Shown here: one piece after another, positions 1 to 6,011 of the stretch | Layout of the letters: every line of letters begins with the position of its first letter | Numbering within the stretch: position 1 is the first letter of the stretch | IMG/VR virus record: IMGVR_UViG_3300018424_000308 | Span: 1-21,235 of that record | Source: a virus | Reading direction: 5' to 3' (one strand) | Length of the DNA stretch: 21,235 nucleotides | Made by a program: the position numbers and the translations under genes | Notes under the pieces: model-generated | Told to the model about the DNA's origin: nothing | Databases searched by the model: none | The model's input: only the letters and a program-made list of their open reading frames with translations

Positions 1-672
1 AAATATAGACCTTTTCTTGTCAAAGAAGAAAAAATACTATTAATGGCCTTAGAATCAGGTGATGAAAAAGATATTTTAAGAGCTATCAGACAGATATTAT
101 CAAATTGTTTACTTACGGATTTAAATGTAGAACATCTACCTTTATTTGATTTGCAGTATATCTTTTTACAAATAAGATCCAGATCTATCGGAGAAACAAT
201 TGAAGTAAATTTAAAGCATAAAAACAACTTAAACAAAAATGGTGAATCTTGTGACGGCACACAAAAAGTAAAAATTAATATAGATGAAATAAAACCTGTA
301 AAAAATAAAGAAAATGAACCTAACATTAAATTATCAAAAGAAATGGGAATTATGATGAAATATCCAACAGTTGAATTGTTGGGACAAGTGACAAATTCTA
401 CTGAAATGAATGGTATGATTGATGATTTATTTGAAGTTGTCGTTGGATCAATAGATTACATATATCATAATGATGAAATGTATCATGCCAATGAATACAA
501 AAAAGAAGAAATTACTGAATTTTTAAATAATTTAAATTCTCAGCAATTTGATCAAATAAGATCATTCTTTTCTACTATGCCAACTATTTTTGTGTCTAAA
601 AAATATAGATGTAAAAAATGCGGTGTAGAAGAAGAGGTTGTATTGAGTACTCTTGAAGATTTTTTTTCGTGA
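1..672 (+). CDS. 26: gp26-like baseplate/tail-assembly protein (5' partial)
   Basis: Resembles the T4 gp26 baseplate hub family, a small protein needed for assembly of the baseplate hub and tail, acting in the host cytoplasm. The reading frame is open from base 1 and reads KYRPFLVKEEKILLMALES across the ATG at 43, a typical conserved N-terminal stretch of the family. The ATG at 43 is therefore internal and the true start lies upstream of the window. The C-terminus carries a CxxC pair (YRCKKCG) and ends in EDFFS at a TGA at 670-672. The last codons lie in a T8 run (660-667), and the next ORF is in the -1 frame and overlaps the stop, so part of the product may be extended by frameshifting. Position just before the tape-measure candidate matches a tail-assembly chaperone. 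The family call is from remembered motif similarity and gene order. Confidence 0.78.
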   Translation, partial: KYRPFLVKEEKILLMALESGDEKDILRAIRQILSNCLLTDLNVEHLPLFDLQYIFLQIRSRSIGETIEVNLKHKNNLNKNGESCDGTQKVKINIDEIKPVKNKENEPNIKLSKEMGIMMKYPTVELLGQVTNSTEMNGMIDDLFEVVVGSIDYIYHNDEMYHANEYKKEEITEFLNNLNSQQFDQIRSFFSTMPTIFVSKKYRCKKCGVEEEVVLSTLEDFFS

Positions 673-690
673 GCCTGTGTCATAACTCAC
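660..690 (+). other. candidate -1 ribosomal frameshift site with downstream hairpin
   Basis: The run T660-T667 contains a perfect X_XXY_YYZ heptamer, T_TTT_TTT, at 660-666, with TTT TTT as the in-frame gp26 codons (661-666). A -1 slip there enters the frame of the following ORF (TTC GTG AGC...), six bases before the gp26 TGA. Immediately downstream GTGAG (669-673) can pair with CTCAC (686-690): five base pairs, 12-base loop. The hairpin begins only two bases after the heptamer, closer than the usual 5-9, so its contribution is doubtful. The design parallels the G/GT frameshift of lambda-type tail chaperones. It is a prediction, not demonstrated. Confidence 0.5.
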
Positions 691-863
691 TTGAAAATTA
701 TTATGTAACAAATTTCAATTTAATGCAGCATCACAAATATAATTTAAATGATTTGGATAATATGATTCCTTTTGAAAGAGATATATATGTCACATTATTG
801 GTAAATTACATCAAAGAAGAAAACGAAAGATTAAAACAACAAGCAGCAGCGAGAAGGAAATGA
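669..863 (+). CDS. small ORF in gp51 position, probable C-terminal part of a gp26 frameshift fusion
   Basis: A 64-residue reading frame between the gp26-like gene and the tape-measure candidate, the place held by gene 51 in T4. If translated independently it could start at GTG 669 (overlapping the gp26 stop) or at ATG 723, giving MQHHKYNLNDLDNM. Neither has a convincing Shine-Dalgarno sequence. The core from residue 19 (LMQHHKYNL..L..MIPFERDIYVTLL) followed by a charged tail ending AAARRK looks like the short helical C-terminal part of tail-assembly chaperones. The frame is open upstream through the T8 run, so a -1 shift from gp26 would fuse the two. The end overlaps the next gene as ATGA (860-863), implying translational coupling. 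The exact relationship to T4 gp51, which is much longer, is uncertain. Confidence 0.6.
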   Translation: MSLCHNSLENYYVTNFNLMQHHKYNLNDLDNMIPFERDIYVTLLVNYIKEENERLKQQAAARRK

Positions 864-3616
864 GAAAATCCAAAAAATCAAAAAATTTAAAATTCAGTGA
901 ATTAATTGATTATACTAAAAAGAAATTTAATCCTTCAAATAAAAATAATTTTTCGAAAGAATCTGCCGAAGAGCCTTCCGGTAAAGAACAAATTAATTTA
1001 CTAAAATCTATATTAAAACCAATAACTCAAATGTCATATTGGACAAAAGAAATATTGGATTTACAAAAAAGTAATAGCATTCTTTTTAAAGATATAAATG
1101 ATTCTTTAATAACATTAAGACAAACTAATGGTCAAGAACTATCAAATTCAGAATCATTTACTCCTATGGTTAGAGAATTAAGTGATATAAATCAATCTAT
1201 TGAACAATTAAAATTATCAAATAAAAAAGAAGAGGATCAAAATCAAGCATTTCAAAAACAAAATAATAGTTACCTATCCAACTTATTATCAATTTTTGAA
1301 AAAAGAAGATTTAGAGAAGAGGAAGAAGATTTAGAGAAAGAAAGAGAAAGACAGAGACAAAAAACATCTTCACCTGGAATGTCAATTCCGAGTGGGCCAA
1401 GTTCTGGTTTAGGATCGGTTTTAGCAAAATTATTATCCAGTATTTTTCTAGGTCCAAAAGGTATGAGTTTATTAACAAGTTTAATACCTAAATCATTGGG
1501 AGCTGCTGGATTGGCATTAACAAAAGGTATTGCTGGGTTATTGTTAGGTCCGAAATTATTAGAATCACTGCAAAAAGCATTTGAAGAGGAAAATGTTACT
1601 GCAGGAGTTGGCACGTTTATTGATGAATTCTTTAATGATGATATGTTGAATAATTTAGGTAAAGGTGCTTTACTCGGTTTTATGACAATGGGAGGCATAC
1701 GTGGAATAGTTCCTGGATTAATGATAGGCGGTGCTATGACAACATTGCACGCTATATTTGGAAAAGACGCCACTAGTAAAATATTAACAGGCACTCCTGA
1801 TATGTTAAAAGAAACTTTTTTAATGGCAGGATTGGGGGCATTAGTGGGCAGCAAATTTGGAATTCCAGGAATAATTCTAGGAGCAGCATTTGGCTCACTG
1901 TTAGGAGTCATTAATGCTAAAGATACTAAATTTAATGTAGCGTCAATAACTATGGCCGCATTAGGAGGTTTGGGAGGAGCGTTAGCGGGAATGAAAATTG
2001 GTATGCTCATAGGTTCTGTAGGAACACCTGTAGGCATGATGGCAGGAGGTATGTTAGGGGTAACAATTGGACTGGCAGTAGCTTCTGTTATATCTTCAGA
2101 TCAACTAAGCGCATCAGAAGAAGCGACTAAAAAGTTTTCAAAAGCAGCATTAGCAAAATCCGAATTGTTGAAAAAATATAATGGAGATGTGTCAAAAATG
2201 AGTCCAGAAGATTTGAAACTTCTGGAACAATATGATAATGAATTAAATTTTGCAACAAAACAGTTTGAATCTGAAGGTATTACACCAGAAAATATTTCAT
2301 CATCTATCAGTTTATTAGAAACTGAAGATGAAAATGCTAGATTAATTGGTTCAAGAACTGCGGATGAATCGTATTATGATACTTTAGCTAATCAAATATT
2401 ATCAAAATCAGAAAATGAAAAATATTCAAAATTAAGTGATGTTCTTGATGTAGATCCTGAGAATTCAACGGCAATCACTAAAGTCGCAATGAAAGATTCA
2501 ATGGGCAACATACAACCTGCTGGTGTGCCTTTGAGTAAAATAAATGATCAATTTGATACAAAATTATTTACTGCTCTCAGAAGAATTTCAGCGCAAGATG
2601 ATAGTGTAATTGGACTAGATGATTTTGATGAAGAAGATAGACAAATGATTGAAGTCCAGAAAAAAATTATACAAAGAGATGTTAAAAATATAAAAAATAA
2701 CTTCAGCAATTCAGATCAAATTGATAATTCAAATAACGTTAAAGAGCAAGTGGTTGAAGAAAATCAAACTACACTGCTTGACAATAATCAAAGCAACAAT
2801 CAATTTTCAAGTAAAACTGAAAACAACACTGAAAATAATAACCAAAATAACAATCAGCGCACACAAACATCAAATGATCAATCTACAAGTTATACCAGTC
2901 AAGACACAAAATCATTGAATGAACAAGCCGCAGAGAGATTAAATGCCGTGTATAATTTGCATACACAACAATTGAAAGAAAATATTCAAAAATTTAATCA
3001 AATCAATAATTTAAATATTAAAAATTTTGGAGAAATATTCGAATATGATGATGAAAAGAAAACTCTTGTTTTATCAAAAGATATAGATTATACATTCAAA
3101 AAAAATCAATTTGGTAAAGAAATATCAGAAAATAGACAGTTGAAAAAAGGTAGTCCAATTAGGAATATGGTAGGATTGAGAGATGAAAACTCAATTGTTC
3201 AAAATTATATTCACTTAGCTAAAAATAGAATGCAATTATCACAATTTTTGCCAGGAACTGCCGAAAAAAATTCAATTCCTGATGTAATAAATAATCAAAT
3301 TTTAAAAGTTCCAGAATTTAAAACGGGTGCAGTATTTACAAAACCTCAGTTATTTATAGCGGGAGAATCACCAAAAAATAATCCAGAATTTTTATTTAAT
3401 AGACAACAAATGGAAAATTTAGGACATATTTTTTCCATGCAAAATGAAAACGAAAAAATGAAAAGTAATTTAACTATTGGGGCACCTATAATTGCCCCTG
3501 GAAATAATTCAAATTATATTGACAATAAAAGAATTTCGGTTCAAGAGTATAACATCACTGAGATACCTCCTGAACCGAATTCATCCGTATCTTTTAAAGA
3601 TATTCTCTCATATTAA
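860..3616 (+). CDS. putative tail tape measure / baseplate hub protein
   Basis: A 918-residue protein directly behind the tail-assembly chaperone-like pair, the position of a tape measure protein, which sets tail length and threads the tail tube. The start ATG overlaps the preceding TGA (ATGA). Regions seen: Lys-rich N-terminus; helical stretch to about residue 140; a very charged segment near 142-170 (RRFREEEEDLEKERERQRQK); a long Gly/Ala-rich hydrophobic region about 190-410 with GG/GA patterns, compatible with the membrane-active part of tape measures; an Asn/Gln-rich low-complexity stretch about 640-690; and a C-terminal motif about 822-860 (FKTGAVFTKPQLFIAGES) recalling the GE-containing C-terminal motif of many tape measures. 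It may be the functional counterpart of T4 gp29 (590 residues). Its stop overlaps the gp32 stop on the other strand by four bases (TTAA), with no terminator between. Confidence 0.6.
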   Translation: MRKSKKSKNLKFSELIDYTKKKFNPSNKNNFSKESAEEPSGKEQINLLKSILKPITQMSYWTKEILDLQKSNSILFKDINDSLITLRQTNGQELSNSESFTPMVRELSDINQSIEQLKLSNKKEEDQNQAFQKQNNSYLSNLLSIFEKRRFREEEEDLEKERERQRQKTSSPGMSIPSGPSSGLGSVLAKLLSSIFLGPKGMSLLTSLIPKSLGAAGLALTKGIAGLLLGPKLLESLQKAFEEENVTAGVGTFIDEFFNDDMLNNLGKGALLGFMTMGGIRGIVPGLMIGGAMTTLHAIFGKDATSKILTGTPDMLKETFLMAGLGALVGSKFGIPGIILGAAFGSLLGVINAKDTKFNVASITMAALGGLGGALAGMKIGMLIGSVGTPVGMMAGGMLGVTIGLAVASVISSDQLSASEEATKKFSKAALAKSELLKKYNGDVSKMSPEDLKLLEQYDNELNFATKQFESEGITPENISSSISLLETEDENARLIGSRTADESYYDTLANQILSKSENEKYSKLSDVLDVDPENSTAITKVAMKDSMGNIQPAGVPLSKINDQFDTKLFTALRRISAQDDSVIGLDDFDEEDRQMIEVQKKIIQRDVKNIKNNFSNSDQIDNSNNVKEQVVEENQTTLLDNNQSNNQFSSKTENNTENNNQNNNQRTQTSNDQSTSYTSQDTKSLNEQAAERLNAVYNLHTQQLKENIQKFNQINNLNIKNFGEIFEYDDEKKTLVLSKDIDYTFKKNQFGKEISENRQLKKGSPIRNMVGLRDENSIVQNYIHLAKNRMQLSQFLPGTAEKNSIPDVINNQILKVPEFKTGAVFTKPQLFIAGESPKNNPEFLFNRQQMENLGHIFSMQNENEKMKSNLTIGAPIIAPGNNSNYIDNKRISVQEYNITEIPPEPNSSVSFKDILSY

Positions 3617-4524
3617 TCATCTTCTGCCAACTTTGCAAAATATGACATGTCCTCATCATCGTCATCCGTTCCAATATTTGCATATGCAGGCATAGGTTTA
3701 CGTTCCTGCTGCATCTCTTCTTCTGCAGTAGGACGTTTATTCATTGCTTGCACAACCGGCTCTTCAATTCTTGGTTTATCCAAAGCAAGGACTAAATCCA
3801 ATCTCTCCTTTAGTTCGTCATAGGTTTTAAAATTATCATCAGCAATAAACTCTGACAAAGGATATTGAGAATTCCAAACGGCTTCAAGTTCTTCATCAGT
3901 TTCCAGTAATTGTCCCGGAGAATCAAATTCAGACTTATCATAATTTTGATATCCTTCGACCTTTCGAATTTTCAATTTAAAACTAGCGCCTTCCCATAAA
4001 TCAAAAGGATTTACAGGTGTTTCATCTTCAAATTCGGGGTTCATTAGATCATTGATCTTATCAAAAATCTTTTTTCCGAATTTGTAAAGAAATACTTTAC
4101 CTTCATTTTGTGGATTTTTAGGATCAGAAATAACATAAATGTTACTGATATATGTCAAACGGCGCTTTTGTTTTCTTGCCACTTCTTTATTAGCCTCAAT
4201 GCCAGAATTCCACAATTGTGTGTTATATTCTGATACTGGATCTTTTTTTCCAAGAGTGGTCAAAGAATTTTCAATATACCATAATCCTGTTGGACCTTGA
4301 AAACCATGATTAAAAACTCTGGCCCAAGGAATATCTTCACCTTGCACCGGAGGTAAAAATCTAATAACAGCATAACCGTTACCGGATTTATCTACTTCTG
4401 GTTTCCAAAATCTATCATCAATGTAACTCTTTCCTTCGGAAGGTGTGTCAATTTTTTCGATTTCTTTGTTTAGTTGCTTTAAAAAAGAATTGCGGTTTTT
4501 CTTGAGTTCGGATAGTGAAGTCAT
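3613..4524 (-). CDS. 32: gp32 single-stranded DNA-binding protein
   Basis: Cooperative ssDNA-binding protein of T4-type replication, recombination and repair, which coats the lagging-strand template and recruits gp59. The 303-residue product (T4: 301) has the family layout. A basic N-terminal cooperativity region (LKKNRNSFLKQLNKEI) is followed by the OB-fold core with the RFLPP and NHGF.GP.GLWYIE motifs, and then an Asp/Glu-rich C-terminal tail (GTDDDDEDMSYFAKLAEDD). There is no cysteine at all. The zinc-binding segment of T4 gp32 after WYIE is replaced by NSLTTLGKKDPVSEYN, a variant I recall from marine T4-like phages. The start ATG has a strong Shine-Dalgarno AAAGGA at 4530-4535 (minus strand). 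The gene lies 25 bases after gp59 and is last in the operon; small hairpins in its leader suggest translational control. Confidence 0.95.
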   Translation of the reverse strand: MTSLSELKKNRNSFLKQLNKEIEKIDTPSEGKSYIDDRFWKPEVDKSGNGYAVIRFLPPVQGEDIPWARVFNHGFQGPTGLWYIENSLTTLGKKDPVSEYNTQLWNSGIEANKEVARKQKRRLTYISNIYVISDPKNPQNEGKVFLYKFGKKIFDKINDLMNPEFEDETPVNPFDLWEGASFKLKIRKVEGYQNYDKSEFDSPGQLLETDEELEAVWNSQYPLSEFIADDNFKTYDELKERLDLVLALDKPRIEEPVVQAMNKRPTAEEEMQQERKPMPAYANIGTDDDDEDMSYFAKLAEDD

Positions 4525-4532
4525 CTTGTTCC

Positions 4533-4547
4533 TTTCGTATTTCGAAA
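4533..4547 (-). promoter_or_regulatory. hairpin overlapping the gp32 ribosome binding site
   Basis: On the minus strand TTTCG-AAATA-CGAAA can form a five-base-pair stem (4543-4547 with 4533-4537) with a five-base loop. Its 3' arm covers the AAA of the AAAGGA Shine-Dalgarno sequence (4530-4535). Opening or binding of this hairpin could tune gp32 translation. T4 gp32 is known to repress its own mRNA through a structured, AU-rich leader. The stem is short and could be chance. Confidence 0.35.
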
Positions 4548-4549
4548 TA

Positions 4550-5155
4550 TTACGTTGTATAATGTTTTAATTTGTCTCGTAAAATTTTACGAAACTTCGT
4601 CTTATCCACCTCCAAAAATGGAGTGTACTTCAAAATTTTATTTCTAAATTGAGGCCAAACAAATTTTTCTGTAATTTGTTTATCCCAATCAGGTATAAAA
4701 TTAAGAATCAAATTTAGTATAGAAAATGTTTCCATACTAATATATTTAGCAATCGTTAATCTCATCAATAAAGGATGATGTCCTTTATCGACTTTGAACC
4801 ATTGTTCAAAATCACCTTCTTCTAAAATTTTGTCAATTTCATTTCCGAAAACATAGCCCATGCTCTGTACTCGTTTATTCCAATTAGCATAACACACTTC
4901 CGCTTGAGTGTCAAGAGCATCGCCAATCCACATATTTTCATCGTTAACAAAATTTGCCACAAAAAATTTTATAATCTCATCATCTTTAAAATTTTTAGCA
5001 AGTTTAACAAAAAAGAAATGATCTTTACGTTTTTTAAAAGTTTCATAAGATACTTTTCTTTTCCTATGTTTAAAATAATCAAATTTTTCAGCATGAAAGT
5101 GTGTCTTGATTGCTACATATTCCTTATAACAATCAAAAGGATCCATTTTTATCAT
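4550..5155 (-). CDS. 59: gp59 loader of gp41 DNA helicase
   Basis: Replication and recombination mediator that binds fork DNA and gp32 and loads the hexameric gp41 helicase. The 201-residue product (T4: 217) shows the family pattern. The N-terminal part has YKEYVAIKTHFHAEKFDYFKH, followed by ETFKKRKDHFFFVKLAKNF (T4 has a similar YQKRRDKYFFQKLS) and NMWIGDA (T4: AWIGDI). The C-terminal helical half contains ISMETFSIL and WPQFRNKILKY. It is strongly basic, as expected of a fork-binding protein. The start ATG overlaps the gp33 stop; an alternative in-frame ATG (MDPFDCY) lies three codons downstream. The order gp33-gp59-gp32 is the same as in T4. Confidence 0.9.
   Translation of the reverse strand: MIKMDPFDCYKEYVAIKTHFHAEKFDYFKHRKRKVSYETFKKRKDHFFFVKLAKNFKDDEIIKFFVANFVNDENMWIGDALDTQAEVCYANWNKRVQSMGYVFGNEIDKILEEGDFEQWFKVDKGHHPLLMRLTIAKYISMETFSILNLILNFIPDWDKQITEKFVWPQFRNKILKYTPFLEVDKTKFRKILRDKLKHYTT
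4577..4592 (-). promoter_or_regulatory. 16-base palindrome in the gp32 leader
   Basis: TCGTAAAATTTTACGA is a perfect inverted repeat in the 3' end of gp59, 53-68 bases upstream of the gp32 start codon. As RNA it forms a six-base-pair stem with an AAUU loop. A second AAUU follows within a few bases (in GACAAATT), so a weak pseudoknot is conceivable. The roughly 30 bases after it are A/U-rich and look unstructured. In T4 the autoregulatory pseudoknot of gene 32 lies at a similar distance from the start, so this is a candidate autogenous operator. Evidence is positional and structural only. Confidence 0.35.
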
Positions 5156-5376
5156 AATCCAGGTATTGTAGCTGTTTTTGGTAAAAAATGCAAATCAATT
5201 GCTTCTTCCCTAACTTTTTGTTTTAATACACCTTGTATTAATTTACTAGCAGTTTCAGGTTCTAATTTATTTTCTTCACAATAATAAGTTATTGCTTCAA
5301 TGTATGTCATTTTAGTTGTCGAAACTAAATTTTCAATTATAGTTGTAAACTCTTGAGGTTTTAGCGTTTTTATCAA
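5152..5376 (-). CDS. 33: gp33-like late promoter transcription accessory protein
   Basis: A 74-residue protein with the helical pattern of the short marine phage gp33 proteins (TYIEAITYYCEENKLEPET). In T4, gp33 binds the RNA polymerase beta flap and links polymerase to the sliding clamp, co-activating late transcription with gp55. The T4 protein is longer (112 residues), so the call rests on motif memory plus its place directly before gp59 and gp32. The start codon is TTG (5374-5376), with a perfect AAGGAG Shine-Dalgarno at 5382-5387 and a five-base spacer. It overlaps the end of the ClpP-like gene as TTGA, so translation is probably coupled. Regulation through the weak start codon would keep its level low. 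Confidence 0.72.
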   Translation of the reverse strand: MIKTLKPQEFTTIIENLVSTTKMTYIEAITYYCEENKLEPETASKLIQGVLKQKVREEAIDLHFLPKTATIPGL

Positions 5377-6011
5377 GACAGCTCCTTCACTTCATCACAT
5401 ATTCCATATTTTAATGCCTCGTTTGAAGACAACCAGACATCATGCGGAGGTAATAAAAATTTACGTATATCATCATCCTCAATGCCTGTACACTTTCTAT
5501 AATGATTTAACATTCTTTCAGTGGTTAAATCATATTCTTTTTGCACAGCAAAAAGTTCGTGTTCTTTTCCAAATGAGCCCCAAGAATATTGATGTGATAA
5601 AATACTTGTATTTGGTGTCAATAAACGTTTTCCTTTCTTCCCTGCCATAAAAACAGAAAGTGCGGCACTCCCAATAATACCAAGACCGACAGTATGAATA
5701 GGTATGGAAGACCCTCTCATAACATCAATCAAAGCAAAACCAGCCGTCATATCTCCTCCGTGAGAATTTATGCATAATGTTAAAAATTCTGGTCTTGATG
5801 ATTTTTTCATATTATTCTGTAATATCCATTCAATTGCGGATAAGACCGAACCGCTATAAATATCATCAAATAAAAAATAATAACCTTTATTCTCCAAAGA
5901 TGCGCCATCATCTTCAACATTTTCTGATGGTGCATTGGCTATAAATTTTTCAGCAACTAAAGTTGCAAATTCGGGGGTAACCAATGCCTCAGCAATTTTT
6001 TCTTCATTCAT
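5373..6011 (-). CDS. ClpP-like serine protease (family S14)
   Basis: A 212-residue ClpP-fold protease with all three catalytic residues apparent. Ser115 lies in GIIGSAALSVFMAG, which aligns position for position with the GQAASMGAFLLTAG segment of bacterial ClpP. His140 lies in ILSHQYSWG (ClpP: VMIHQ), and Asp191 in HDVWLSSNEALKYGICDEV (ClpP: RDRFLSAPEAVEYG). The oxyanion/substrate strand NSHGGD is at 82-87 (typically NSPGG). An N-terminal extension of about 40 residues precedes the core. The ATG at 6009-6011 has a GAGGAAT ribosome site and overlaps the end of the large glycosyltransferase gene by eight bases. Bacterial ClpP works with an ATPase partner, and none is encoded nearby. It could feed on a host Clp ATPase, act alone, or act in assembly or host takeover. 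Its place beside gp33, gp59 and gp32 argues against a prohead-protease role. Confidence 0.88.
   Translation of the reverse strand: MNEEKIAEALVTPEFATLVAEKFIANAPSENVEDDGASLENKGYYFLFDDIYSGSVLSAIEWILQNNMKKSSRPEFLTLCINSHGGDMTAGFALIDVMRGSSIPIHTVGLGIIGSAALSVFMAGKKGKRLLTPNTSILSHQYSWGSFGKEHELFAVQKEYDLTTERMLNHYRKCTGIEDDDIRKFLLPPHDVWLSSNEALKYGICDEVKELS
5382..5387 (-). promoter_or_regulatory. ribosome binding site deciding the TTG start of gp33
   Basis: AAGGAG on the minus strand, five bases before TTG at 5374-5376 and inside the last codons of the ClpP-like gene. It supports initiation at the unusual TTG codon. Confidence 0.75.

Noticed and set aside
43-45. ATG at 43 as the start of the gp26-like gene
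   Set aside because: Conserved family sequence continues in frame upstream to base 1, so this Met is internal.
1270-2037. 255-codon reading frame on the - strand inside the tape-measure candidate
   Set aside because: It is the antisense of a Gly/Ala-rich repeat-like region and yields a Pro/Asn/Ile-rich sequence with no ribosome site or family features.
3345-3357. TATAAATA on the - strand as a late promoter
   Set aside because: It lies inside tape-measure coding sequence and points toward no late gene; such boxes are expected by chance at this AT content.
4904-5284. 126-codon + strand frame over gp59 and gp33
   Set aside because: Shadow of two well-supported overlapping genes; the product is Phe/Ile/Lys-rich without recognisable motifs.
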